Positions 49,692-58,483 of a DNA stretch of 64,000 bases are shown piece after piece. Each line of letters begins with the position of its first letter. Positions within the stretch are counted from its first letter, which is position 1. This DNA comes from JAJFUE01 sp039683515 (GTDB lineage: Bacteria > Sumerlaeota > Sumerlaeia > MVZB01): contig JBDKRG010000049.1 in NCBI GenBank assembly GCA_039683515.1, positions 1 to 64,000 on the forward strand. The letters run 5' to 3'. Below the pieces are notes generated by a model. The model worked only from the letters and a program-made list of their open reading frames with translations, searched no databases and was not told the origin of the DNA. The translations under genes and the position numbers were made by a program.

Positions 49692-52633
49692 GAGGCCTGG
49701 TAGACCTTGATGTTGTCGAGCATCAGGTCGCCCGTGGTGTTGATGTTGTCGCGGATCGACAGCGTGTTGAGCACCTGCGGGTTCGGGTTGAGCGGCAGGT
49801 CGCGCACGACGTGGGTCGAGTCGATGTAGCCGTTGATGCGGCCCTGGTCGAGGTCGACGACGTACTTGATGTGCGCCCACGAGCCGAGCAGGTATGGGGC
49901 GGCCTCGCCCTGCATGTGGATCGTCGGGGTGGTCTGGGCCTCGCTGCGCAGGATCTTGGTGTGGATCGACTGCTGGAAGTCCCCGTCGCGCTCGACGTAG
50001 AACCCGAGCAGGAACTTGTTCTTGTCGTTGCAGCACATGTCGAACTCGATGCCGACGACGCCCTTCATGTCCGCGAACTTGTAACGGTAGTGGGCCTTGC
50101 CGTTGCCCTCGCGCTTCTGGAAGCGGACGTACTGGTTGCCGCTCTTGCAGGGGGTGTCCGCCTCGACGGTCAGGCCGGCGTAGTCGTAAGTGCCCTCCCA
50201 GCCCTGGGGGGGCTGGCCGAGGGCGTCCTCCTCGAAGTCGAGCGAGAGGCCGCTCGAGCCGTTGCCGCTGACGGCGGCGACGGCCGTGGTCGGGTCGAAC
50301 GCCGGCAGGTCCTGGGTCTGGGCGCTGTCGAGGCCGATCTTGTTCATGTCGAAGTTGAACGGCGAGTCCTGGACCTCGTCGAGCTTGATGCCCGGGATTT
50401 CGGTCTCGTCGGTGTTGATCTTGGGCGAGCTGCCCGCCATCAGCGCCGAGAACGGGTCGTCGCCGGTATTTTCGGCCGGTTGGGTCTGGTCGGCGTCGGA
50501 GTCGATGCTGCCGCCGACGACCTCGTCGAAGATCGAAAGGAGGTCGGTGTTGTCGGTGGCCGTGGCCGCGGCGGCCGGAGCCGGTTCCTCGGCCGGGGGT
50601 TCGGCCTTGGCCGGGGCGGAGGAGGGGGCGCTGTCGCTGAAGAGCGAGGCGAACGGGTCATCCTCGGCCGCCGGGGCGGCCGGCGCCGCCGCGGGGGCGG
50701 GCTCCGGCGAAGGCGCGGCCGGGGTTTCGGCCTTGGAGGAGGCGCCGCCGAAGATGTCGTCGAGGCTGAATTCGTCGCTGACGGCCTTGGGGGCCGCGGC
50801 CGCAGCCGCCGGAGCCGGTTCGGGCTCGGGCTCGGCGAACGGGGCCGGTTCGGACTTCATCGTTTCGCTCGAGCCGCCGAACAGGGCGTCCATGTCGTCC
50901 ATGGCCGGGGCTGCCGCGGGGGCGGCTTCGGCGGCGGGCTCTTCCTTCCCCTTCTTCTTCTTGAATCCGCCGAAGAAGCCCTTCTTGGCGGGGGCTTCGG
51001 GCTTGGCGGGTTCCGGTTGGGCGGCCGGGGCCATGGCCGCCAGCGGGTCGCCGGCGTTGGCCATCGAGTCGCCGAAGGCCGGGGCGGCGGCCGCCGGGGT
51101 GCGCGGGGTGAAGATATCGGGTTCGGCCGCGGCCTTGCCGGAGCCGGAGCCCAAAAGCGGGGTTTCGTTCGCGCCGAGCTCGCGCATCGGCCGGATCGAG
51201 GTGATTTCCTGGACCTTGCGCATCAGTTCCTGATGGCGCTTGTGGCCGCGCCGCCAGACGATGAAGACCATGACGATCGTCAGGCCGATGGCGGCGGCCA
51301 GGCCGAACTTGATCATGCGGTCCTGGGCCTCGGCCTTCCTGGCGATCTGGTCGCGGGCGCTGATTTTGCTGTTGAGTTGGGTCTGGAGCTTCGAGATCTG
51401 GCGCGTGGCGTCCTCGTTGTAGCGCGAGTCGAGCATCTGGATTTCCGACCAGACATTGATCGCCTTTTCGAGGGTGTCGGGGTCCTGCGAGTTGCTCAGC
51501 GAGTCGGCCTTGGCCTTGAGCTTGGTGTAGCGGGCCTCGACCTCTTCCTTCTGGCCCGGATACATCTCGCCGCGCATCTGGCGCTCGAGCAGCTCGATTT
51601 GGTTCTGGGCGTGGGTTCGCCAGCCGAAGCGGTTGTCGGGGTCCTTCTCGGTGATCTGCTTGAGGACGACGATGGCTTCCTGTTCCTTGCCGGCGCGGAC
51701 GTGGTTTTGAACCTGCTTATAGAGTTCCGCGAGATGATCGCGGCTCTTCTGGTCCTGGTTCTGCTGCTGGTGGATCCGCTCGATCTCGCCGCGGACCTGG
51801 TCGCTCAGGTTCTGGAGGCGCTTGTCGATGTCGATGACCTTGGCGGCCATCGTGTTGCCCGAGCGCAGCTCCTCTTCCATCTTGAGCTGGACGAGGACCT
51901 GGCGGCGCTGGTCGTCGCTCAAGCCCTTCCAGATTTCGGACTGGGTGATGAGCGGGGCGAGGGTCGACTGGGGGGCCTGCGCGGGGGCGGGCTGGGCGGG
52001 CTCGGCCTTGGGCGTGGCGGTCGGGGCCGGCTTGACGGCCGTCTGGACCTGGCCGCGGATCGGCTGGACGCGCGCCGTCTGGTAGCCCTGGCGGAAGAAC
52101 TCGCTCAAGGTCCCCTGGGCGTCGTTGATGGAGGAATAAATGCCGACGGTGACCTGGTAGAAGATGCGGTTGCCCTGGTCGTCGCGGCGCACGGTGGCGC
52201 CGCCGAACCCCTGGCGCTCGAGCTTCTCGCGAAGCTCCAGGGCCATCGTCCGGTCGCTGTATTCCTGCACGACGACCGTGTACGACTCGGTCGTGGCGGC
52301 GGCGCCGGGTTTCTGCTCGGTGACGATGTCGCCGTTGTAGATGCCTTCCTGCTCAAGCTGCTGCTTGGCGCGGACGGCCGCGGCGTGGTTGTCGAATTCG
52401 CCGTATATGACGCGGAACTTATCGCCGACCGGTTGAACCATGACCGGCAGGAACGACCAGCTCTCCATGAGCTTCTTGACTTCCTGGGCCTGGTCGTTGG
52501 CCAGGTTGTCCATGACGATGATCCGGTAGACCCGATCGGGCGCCTGCGCGAGCGCCTTCGGCGCGATCGAGGCCAGCATCATCACCATGGTCAGAGCGAC
52601 GAGTCCGCGGCGGTAAAGCCCATAGACGTTCAT
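49688..52633 (-). CDS. Giant SPOR - coiled-coil - TM - low-complexity - beta-sandwich protein
   Basis: 981 residues. A signal peptide (~1-29) is followed by two SPOR-like domains (~35-110, ~115-190) that may bind denuded murein. A charged helical region (~235-430) and a membrane helix (~442-462) follow. A long Ala/Pro/Glu region (~500-790) repeats short blocks such as MDDMDALFGG, LDDIFGGAS and DDPFASLF. The end (~800-981) looks like a LamG/concanavalin-type sandwich starting LDFEEDALGQPPQGWEGTYD. The layout recalls FimV-like polar or septal scaffolds, but the terminal sandwich is unusual. Its TGA overlaps the endonuclease V start. Confidence 0.8.
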   Translation of the reverse strand: MNVYGLYRRGLVALTMVMMLASIAPKALAQAPDRVYRIIVMDNLANDQAQEVKKLMESWSFLPVMVQPVGDKFRVIYGEFDNHAAAVRAKQQLEQEGIYNGDIVTEQKPGAAATTESYTVVVQEYSDRTMALELREKLERQGFGGATVRRDDQGNRIFYQVTVGIYSSINDAQGTLSEFFRQGYQTARVQPIRGQVQTAVKPAPTATPKAEPAQPAPAQAPQSTLAPLITQSEIWKGLSDDQRRQVLVQLKMEEELRSGNTMAAKVIDIDKRLQNLSDQVRGEIERIHQQQNQDQKSRDHLAELYKQVQNHVRAGKEQEAIVVLKQITEKDPDNRFGWRTHAQNQIELLERQMRGEMYPGQKEEVEARYTKLKAKADSLSNSQDPDTLEKAINVWSEIQMLDSRYNEDATRQISKLQTQLNSKISARDQIARKAEAQDRMIKFGLAAAIGLTIVMVFIVWRRGHKRHQELMRKVQEITSIRPMRELGANETPLLGSGSGKAAAEPDIFTPRTPAAAAPAFGDSMANAGDPLAAMAPAAQPEPAKPEAPAKKGFFGGFKKKKGKEEPAAEAAPAAAPAMDDMDALFGGSSETMKSEPAPFAEPEPEPAPAAAAAAPKAVSDEFSLDDIFGGASSKAETPAAPSPEPAPAAAPAAPAAEDDPFASLFSDSAPSSAPAKAEPPAEEPAPAAAATATDNTDLLSIFDEVVGGSIDSDADQTQPAENTGDDPFSALMAGSSPKINTDETEIPGIKLDEVQDSPFNFDMNKIGLDSAQTQDLPAFDPTTAVAAVSGNGSSGLSLDFEEDALGQPPQGWEGTYDYAGLTVEADTPCKSGNQYVRFQKREGNGKAHYRYKFADMKGVVGIEFDMCCNDKNKFLLGFYVERDGDFQQSIHTKILRSEAQTTPTIHMQGEAAPYLLGSWAHIKYVVDLDQGRINGYIDSTHVVRDLPLNPNPQVLNTLSIRDNINTTGDLMLDNIKVYQAS

Positions 52634-52830
52634 TAGGCTGCGTTTCTCCTGAAAAAGTTGTGCAAAAACCTAATCCCGCATCGAGGCTGATCGATGCTTC
52701 AGTCTTCATGCCAAAGGAAAATTTGCAAGCAGGAAGGTGGTGCACAGGACCCCCAGCCCGGCTTCGCAGTCAGGCCGATTCTGTCGTCCAGCTGCTTTCC
52801 CGACCTGTGCAATCGCCATTTTGGACCACC
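52634..52830 (-). ncRNA. Candidate structured 5' leader of the SPOR gene
   Basis: On the minus strand a 7-bp stem GCACAGG...CCTGTGC (plus-strand 52753-52759 and 52804-52810, approximately) encloses about 50 nt that could pair further (CAGC/GCTG, CGGC/GCCG). Nearer the gene there is a perfect hairpin GCATCGA-TCAGCC-TCGATGC, then AGGAGA before the ATG. Segments resemble pieces of known RNAs but no family fits as a whole. The rest of the 412-nt gap to the STAS gene (to 53045) shows nothing clear. Confidence 0.35.
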
Positions 52831-53045
52831 ACCGCTGAATAGGTCAAGTCCGTTTCATAGAACATCTTACATGGAAATCGGGAATCGGGGCCGAGGGGCG
52901 CGGGATTCCGCCGCGGGCTTCGATATTTACCTCTTCACAGTTTATGGGTTCCTCTATAAAGCGAACAGGGAAAAAAACCGATAAATCCAATAGCCGGGTC
53001 CGGCCCCGCGCCCGTCGCTGCGCCGTCCGGCAGATGCATGAGCGA

Positions 53046-54662
53046 ATGGCACCAACACCGATGATTACGAAGCATCCGGCATCTCATACCATTGTGATCC
53101 ACAGCACCGGCATTCTGGACGGCGTGCAGGTGGACCATTACCGCGACAAGCTCCGCCTCTTGATCGAAGAAGGCTACCGCTCGCTGATTTTCGACCTGGA
53201 GCAGACGCCGTTCATCAGTTCGGGCGGGCTCGGCCTGCTCGTCGAGTGCTTCAACAAGATCCGCCGCCTGGGGGGGATGTTCCGGCTGGTCAACGCCAAC
53301 GCCAAGGTCGTCGGCCTGATCCGCCACGCCCAGCTCGACAAGATGCTCCTCGAGGCGCCGCAGCAGCCGAGCGTCGACTTCGCCTACGACAAGCTCCACG
53401 GCCTGATGAACGAGGAGATCCTGATCCTGACCCAGCTCATGCGGACGCTGGAGCAGGCCCTGCGCGAAACCGACCCGATGGCGATCGGGCGTTACATCCT
53501 CGAGGGCCTCGCCAACATGGTGCACGCCGAGCGCGGCGCGCTGTTCTATTTCAACGCCATGGAAAACCGGCTCGAGCCCGTCCACTGGCATGCCGGCGGC
53601 GGCGGGGTGGTCCCCAGCTCCTTCCGCGCCCAGCCGCTCAAGCTGGACCGGTCCGAATGGGATATTTTACAGGGCGACGCCGTCGTGCGCCTCAACCCCA
53701 GCGGCCAGTTCGACGGCCGCGACCGGCTGTTCGTGAAGCTCGGCTTCGGGCCGCTGCTGGCGGGCCCGTTGCGCGGCCAGAAGAGACTGTACGGCCTCGT
53801 CGCCGTCGAGCCGTCGCAGGAAAAGATGGGGTTGATCGAGCTGATCGACCCGCTCATGAAGTCGTTCCTGCGGCTGTGCGCGCTGGTGCTGGACCAGGCC
53901 GACAACCGCCAGGCGGCCGCCGAGGCCCTGGACCCGGGCGGGGTCGACGGCATGGCGCGCGAGATCGCGCACCTGACCCTCATGGGGACGCTCATGCCGA
54001 TCATCGGCCACCAGATCAACAACAAGCTCGTGCCGCTGGTCGGCTACGCCCAGCTCCTTGCCGATAAAAAGGATTTGCCCGAGGACACGTCGCGCCGGCT
54101 GCAGCGCATCCTGGAGTCGACGCAGGACGTGCAGAAGGCGACCACCAAGATGCGGCTGGCCGCGCGCCAGCCGCGCCGCCGCGAGACCATCGAGTTGCGC
54201 AAGCTTGTCGCGGCGGCCGTGGCGGTTTTGAAACCGCGCCTGGACGTCGACCAGGTCAGCATCGACATGGAGCGCCTCCCGGAGCTGCCGCCGGTCAAGG
54301 GCGACAGCGAACAGCTTTTCGAGGCCCTGCTCGTCGTGCTCGACTGCGCCTCCACCGCCTTTGCCGAGGAGCAGGCCGAACGCTGGGTCCAGATCGCCGG
54401 CGCCGAAAAGGACGGCATGGTCCAGCTCGTCATCGAGGACAACGGCCTGCCGCTCGACGCGTTCCTCGGCGAGGACGAGATGGATCCGCTTTCGGCCCCC
54501 GAAATGCAGCAGGGGCTGCGCTTCAGCTACGCCATCCCGCAGAACGCGATGAACCGCCACCGCGGCCGGCTCGAGCTGCAAGGCCGGTTCGACGGCGGCA
54601 AGCGCGTCATCATCGAGCTGCCCGCCATCGACCCGGCGGTCGAGGATGCGGACACGGAATAA
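53046..54662 (+). CDS. STAS - GAF - histidine-kinase-like regulator with degenerate ATPase
   Basis: A 538-residue cytoplasmic protein. Residues ~8-100 are a STAS domain: TGILDGVQVDHYRDKLRLLI and FISSGGLGLLVE with Ser58/Ser59 at the phosphorylation site. Residues ~135-290 look like a GAF domain (MVHAERGALFYFN). Residues ~310-390 look like a DHp helix pair with GHQINNKLVPLVGYAQLL (His322). The last ~150 residues resemble a HATPase, but the N-box Asn is lost (VVLDCAS) and the G1 motif is weak (EDNGLPLD). It may sense a ligand and act through partner switching or phosphotransfer. The start is uncertain (53034 or 53046). Confidence 0.8.
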   Translation: MAPTPMITKHPASHTIVIHSTGILDGVQVDHYRDKLRLLIEEGYRSLIFDLEQTPFISSGGLGLLVECFNKIRRLGGMFRLVNANAKVVGLIRHAQLDKMLLEAPQQPSVDFAYDKLHGLMNEEILILTQLMRTLEQALRETDPMAIGRYILEGLANMVHAERGALFYFNAMENRLEPVHWHAGGGGVVPSSFRAQPLKLDRSEWDILQGDAVVRLNPSGQFDGRDRLFVKLGFGPLLAGPLRGQKRLYGLVAVEPSQEKMGLIELIDPLMKSFLRLCALVLDQADNRQAAAEALDPGGVDGMAREIAHLTLMGTLMPIIGHQINNKLVPLVGYAQLLADKKDLPEDTSRRLQRILESTQDVQKATTKMRLAARQPRRRETIELRKLVAAAVAVLKPRLDVDQVSIDMERLPELPPVKGDSEQLFEALLVVLDCASTAFAEEQAERWVQIAGAEKDGMVQLVIEDNGLPLDAFLGEDEMDPLSAPEMQQGLRFSYAIPQNAMNRHRGRLELQGRFDGGKRVIIELPAIDPAVEDADTE

Positions 54663-54663
54663 A

Positions 54664-54702
54664 CCAAATCCGAAATTCGAATATCTAAATTCGAAACAAA
54701 TT
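54664..54702. repeat. TTCGAATATC-type intergenic repeat
   Basis: AATCCGAAATTCGAATATCT and AAATTCGAAACAAATTC. Relatives are at 45157-45190, 46146-46196 (reverse), 57287-57310 and 57400-57484 (reverse). The rest of the 436-nt gap (54663-55098) holds three more repeat types and no gene: a CGCAAAAGTGCAAAAGG run, the inverted repeat at 54829, and an ACGGA-type run at 54899-54940. Confidence 0.7.
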
Positions 54703-54828
54703 CAACACATCCATTTTTTAAATTGGATCCATGGAAGAATTTGTGGGCGGGGTGCTCAAACGAAAAGGGGTTCACGCAAAATCGCAAAAGTGCAAAAGGC
54801 GCAAAAACATATTTCTTTGAAGGACGGA

Positions 54829-54892
54829 ATTGAACCGCCAAGACGCCAAGAGAAGGAATGAAAGCTTTCAGCTCTTGGCGTCTTGGCGGTTT
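54829..54892. repeat. Inverted repeat, CCAAGACGCC variant
   Basis: ATTGAACCGCCAAGACGCCA then AGAG (54829-54852) faces CTCTTGGCGTCTTGGCGGTT (54873-54892). It has the same layout as the ACCACGGAGACACGG elements at 1946 and 24449, but the repeated unit is different. Confidence 0.7.
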
Positions 54893-55098
54893 AAAAACGA
54901 TCCGTGCAAATCCGTCCGATCCGCGTCATCCGCGTTCCATGAGCGCGCGCTCGCAGGCGACGCACCGCCGCGGCATGGGCACGCTGCATGATTCAGGACT
55001 CACAAATTCTTTCATAGAACCTTTAAATTAAGACCGAATCCCCCCCGGGGGCAAACCGGTTGCGTTTGGGGGCGGGGTGTTTCTATAGTTGCCTTGCC

Positions 55099-55874
55099 AT
55101 GGCAAGATGGATTGCGATCGCCTGCTTTTTAGCGCTGGCGTTTGCGGCCGAGGGTCGCGCGCAGGATCGGCCGCGGACGGTGCACGTGTTCGTGGCGCTG
55201 GCCGACAATCAGTATCAGGGAATCGTGCCGGTTCCGGCGAAAATTGGTAATGGGGACGATCCCGAAAATAATCTGTATTGGGGGTGCGACGAGGGGCTCA
55301 AGTCCCTGTTCAAGACCAGCCCCCCGTGGAAACTCGTCTCGTCCGTCGATCCCCGCACGTCGATCGTTCTCGAGCGGTGCATCTTCAAACACGGCTCTTC
55401 AAACACATACCTGATCGCCGACGCGTATCGTGGGCGGGAAATCAAGACCGCGATCGAAGAATTTTTCGCGGCGGCCTCCGGCGCGCGCGCTGAACGGGCA
55501 AGGATTCAGCTCAATGGCCGGCCGGTGGAGCTCAAATTGTCCGGTGGGGCCGACCTGGTTGTGTATATCGGCCACAACGGCCTGATGGATTTCAGGATCT
55601 CGCCCCCTCGCGCGCCGGCGCCGGCGCGCAAACCCGTCATTGTCCTGTGTTGCAAAAGCCGCGATTATTTTGAAGACATGCTGAAACAGCGGGGGCGTCG
55701 CCGATCCTGATGACCACGCAGCTCATGTATCCGGGCTCGTTCGTCTTGAAAGCCGCGCTCGAGGGGTGGCTCGCCGGCGAGTCCCAGCCACAAATCAAGT
55801 CCCGCGCCGCCCGCGCCTACGCCAAAAACCAGAACATCGGTGTCAAAAGCGCGCTCGGCGTATTCGCGCCGTAA
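55099..55874 (+). pseudogene. Secreted protein with possible caspase-like core, frameshifted
   Basis: A signal peptide (MARWIAIACFLALAFAAEGRA) leads to a conserved-looking domain: VFVALADNQYQGIVPVPAK, LYWGCDEGLKSLF and IADAYRGREIKTAIEEFF. LVVYIGHNGLMDF and VIVLCCKSRDYF follow. The His-x-Gly and Cys after hydrophobic strands resemble clan CD (caspase-like) active sites, an inference. The frame ends early at 55710, but the next frame continues sensibly (ASPILMTTQLMYPGSFVLKA, EGWLAGESQPQIKS) to 55874. One extra G in the GGGGG run near 55693 would restore a ~258-residue protein. It may be a true mutation or a sequencing error. Confidence 0.75.
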
Positions 55875-55990
55875 ATTCCGATTTTCGATTACGATTACGA
55901 CGCACGACGCACGACGCACGATTATCTTCCCAAAAGCACTTTGCTGGTTTACCATGCCGTGCTGGACATAGACCACCGGAGGCGCCGACC

Positions 55991-57286
55991 ATGATTGAAC
56001 GCTACACCCTGCCCGAAATGCGCGAGCTTTGGAGCGAACAGAAGAAATTCGAGGTCTGGCTCGAAGTCGAGATCCTCGCGTGCGAGGCTCACGCCGAAGC
56101 CGGCCGCATCCCGGCCGACGCGCTGGGGCAGATCAAGGCCAAGGCGAAGTTCACCGTCGAGCGCATCCTCGAGATCGAGGACGTCGTCCAGCACGACGTC
56201 ATCGCGTTCACGACCGCGCTGGCCGAAAACATCGGCGAGGCCTCGCGGTTCGTCCACATGGGGCTGACCAGCTCCGACGTCGTCGACACCGCCCAGAGCG
56301 TCCGCATGGTCCGCGGCCTGGACCTGATCCTGGCCCGCGTCGACGCCCTCATCGCGGTCCTGGCACGCCGCGCCAAGGAGCTCAAGGGAACGGCCATGAT
56401 GGGCCGCACGCACGGCATCCACGCCGAGCCGACGAGCATGGGCCTCAAGTTCGCCCTGTGGTACCAGGAAATGCTGCGCAACCGGAAGCGCCTGGAGGCC
56501 GCGCGCGAGACGATCGCGGTGGGGAAAATCTCCGGCGCCGTCGGCACCTACGCCCACACCGGCCCGGAGCTGGAGCGCTACGTCTGCCGGCGGCTGGGCC
56601 TGACGCCGTCGCCGGTCTCCACGCAGGTCCTGCAGCGCGACCGCCACGCCGAGGTCATGGCCGCGCTCGCGATCGTCGGCGCCACGATGGAAAAGATCGC
56701 GACCGAGGTTCGCAACCTTCAACGCACCGACATCTATGAGCTCGAGGAGCCGTTCAAAAAGGGCCAGAAGGGGTCCTCGGCGATGCCGCACAAGCGCAAC
56801 CCGATCGGCTGCGAAAACATCACCGGCCTGGCCCGCGTCCTGCGCGGCAACCTCGTTGCGGCGCTCGAGAACGTCGCCCTGTGGCACGAGCGCGACATCA
56901 GCCACTCGGGCTGCGAGCGCGTCATCATCCCCGACTCGATGACGCTCGTGCATTACATGATGGCGCGCCTGACGCGGATCCTCGACGGCGCGCAGCCCAA
57001 GCCCGACCGCATCGTCGAGAACCTGGGCAAGACCGGCGGCCTGATCTACAGCCAGCGAATTTTGTTGGCGTTGATCGACAAGGGGATGCTGCGCGAGGCC
57101 GCCTACGCCGCCGTCCAGCGCAACGCCATGCAGACGTGGGCCGACCGCCGGCCGCTCATCGAGCACCTGACCGAGGACGCCGAAGTCATGCGGCACATGA
57201 CCCGCGAAGAGATCGAGGCCCTCATGGACCCGAAGGCGTATTTGAAATACGAGGACGAGATCTTCAAGCAATGCGGACTCGTTTGA
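55991..57286 (+). CDS. purB: Adenylosuccinate lyase
   Basis: A 431-residue purine-biosynthesis enzyme that cleaves SAICAR and adenylosuccinate, releasing fumarate. The superfamily signature GSSAMPHKRNP is present, with MGRTHGIHAEPTSMG, the catalytic His region TSSDVVDTA, and the C-terminal domain. GGAGG lies before the ATG at 55991; a long upstream extension overlaps the frameshifted gene and was rejected. With hpt at 44.6 kb it is one of two purine genes here. Confidence 0.97.
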   Translation: MIERYTLPEMRELWSEQKKFEVWLEVEILACEAHAEAGRIPADALGQIKAKAKFTVERILEIEDVVQHDVIAFTTALAENIGEASRFVHMGLTSSDVVDTAQSVRMVRGLDLILARVDALIAVLARRAKELKGTAMMGRTHGIHAEPTSMGLKFALWYQEMLRNRKRLEAARETIAVGKISGAVGTYAHTGPELERYVCRRLGLTPSPVSTQVLQRDRHAEVMAALAIVGATMEKIATEVRNLQRTDIYELEEPFKKGQKGSSAMPHKRNPIGCENITGLARVLRGNLVAALENVALWHERDISHSGCERVIIPDSMTLVHYMMARLTRILDGAQPKPDRIVENLGKTGGLIYSQRILLALIDKGMLREAAYAAVQRNAMQTWADRRPLIEHLTEDAEVMRHMTREEIEALMDPKAYLKYEDEIFKQCGLV

Positions 57287-57485
57287 TTGCGGATTTCGGA
57301 TTGCGGATTGCGGAATGATCAGCTTTGTCGCGGAGGGGCGGAGTTCCGCAGAGAGGCGGAGAATTTATTTGAATGATTGTATATTTAAAAATTTTCCGCA
57401 GATTTGTTTCGGATTTCTGAATGATTTTGAACGATTCGAATTTTGAATTTGTTTCGGATTTCGATATTAGAATTTAGGAATTCAA
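57287..57485. repeat. Intergenic repeat cluster between purB and uppP
   Basis: Three short copies of GGATTGCGGATT or a near relative start the gap. A GGAGGGGCGGAGTTCCGCAG run follows, then TTTGAATTTGTTTCGGATTT twice. These belong to the TTCGAAATTC family also seen at 45157, 46146 and 54664. No gene is visible. Confidence 0.6.
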
Positions 57486-58322
57486 ATGCCCGTCATTTCC
57501 CCTCTCGCCGCCATCGTCCTCGGTAGTGTCGAGGGCGTCACCGAGTTCCTGCCGATCTCCTCGACCGGCCACATGATTTTGGTCGGGCAGTGGCTCGGGC
57601 TGCCCGAGAACGACCCGGGCGTGAAGGCGTTCGAGGTCGTCATCCAGTCGGGCGCGCTGCTGGCGGTCATTGGGATTTACTTAAAGCACATTGTCAGCAT
57701 GATGCGCGGCCTTGCGGGCCGCAACCGCGAGGGGCTCAACCTGTTCATCCAGCTCGTCCTGGCCTGCATGCCGGCGCTCGTCGTCGGCAAGCTCGCCGGC
57801 GACTGGATCAAGGAGCACCTGTTCTCGACAAGGACGGTTCTCATCGCGCTTGTGGTCGGCGGCGTCTTGATGATCGGCGTCGAGCGCTGGAGGAAGATGC
57901 GCGCGGCCGGCAGCGCCGAGCCGCAATCGGCCGGCCGGCCGGTTACGGACATGACGCTGCGGCTGGCGCTGATCGTCGGCTGCGCGCAGGTGATCGCCAT
58001 GTGGCCGGGGACGTCGCGGTCGATGATCACGATGATCGCGGCGCTGCTGCTGGGGTTCTCGCCCAAGGCCGCCGCCGAGTTCAGCTTTTTATTGGCCTTG
58101 CCGACGCTCGGCGCGGCGACGGTCTACGACACCTACAAGGAAGGCCACGCGATCATCGCCTCGGCGGGCTACCTGGGCCTGTTCCTCGGATTTTTCACCT
58201 CGTTCGTCGTCGCGTGGATCGCCGTCAAAAGCTTCCTGAAATTCCTGACCCACCACGGCATGGAAGTCTTCGGGTGGTACCGGATCGCGCTGGCCGCCGC
58301 GGTGTTCCTGATTCTGCAATAA
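57486..58322 (+). CDS. uppP: Undecaprenyl-diphosphatase (UppP/BacA)
   Basis: A 278-residue polytopic enzyme that recycles undecaprenyl pyrophosphate to the lipid carrier. Both catalytic motifs are visible: EGVTEFLPISSTGH (~16-29) and PGTSRSMITM in the second half. Its carrier product feeds peptidoglycan and the glycosyltransferase cluster at 31-49 kb. A GC-rich hairpin at 58348-58377 (GGCGCCGG/CCGGCGCC) follows the stop and may terminate it. Confidence 0.97.
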   Translation: MPVISPLAAIVLGSVEGVTEFLPISSTGHMILVGQWLGLPENDPGVKAFEVVIQSGALLAVIGIYLKHIVSMMRGLAGRNREGLNLFIQLVLACMPALVVGKLAGDWIKEHLFSTRTVLIALVVGGVLMIGVERWRKMRAAGSAEPQSAGRPVTDMTLRLALIVGCAQVIAMWPGTSRSMITMIAALLLGFSPKAAAEFSFLLALPTLGAATVYDTYKEGHAIIASAGYLGLFLGFFTSFVVAWIAVKSFLKFLTHHGMEVFGWYRIALAAAVFLILQ

Positions 58323-58347
58323 ACCAGCCGTCAGCGGGATCGATCGG

Positions 58348-58377
58348 GCGCCGGTTGGCTCCGAGACGCCGGCGCCT
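58348..58377 (+). terminator. Hairpin after uppP
   Basis: GGCGCCGG (58348-58355) pairs with CCGGCGCC (58370-58377) over a 14-nt loop. No T-run follows, so it is a weak terminator candidate. Confidence 0.45.
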
Positions 58378-58483
58378 GCCATGGCGCGGCCTGAAGTTTA
58401 GTCCAGCTTATAATTTACATCTTGACAATTTGTTCCTGCACATACTAATAATGCGTCTCAAGAAAGATACGGGAGGCATACGG

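Noticed and set aside
52644..52830. Possible RNase P RNA, SRP RNA or c-di-GMP riboswitch on the minus strand (ACGACAGAATCGG, CAGGTC...GCAGC).
   Set aside because: Only fragments match and the conserved partners (GAGGAAAGTCC of RNase P, the full SRP tetraloop arm, the riboswitch GNRA/receptor pair) are missing or misplaced.
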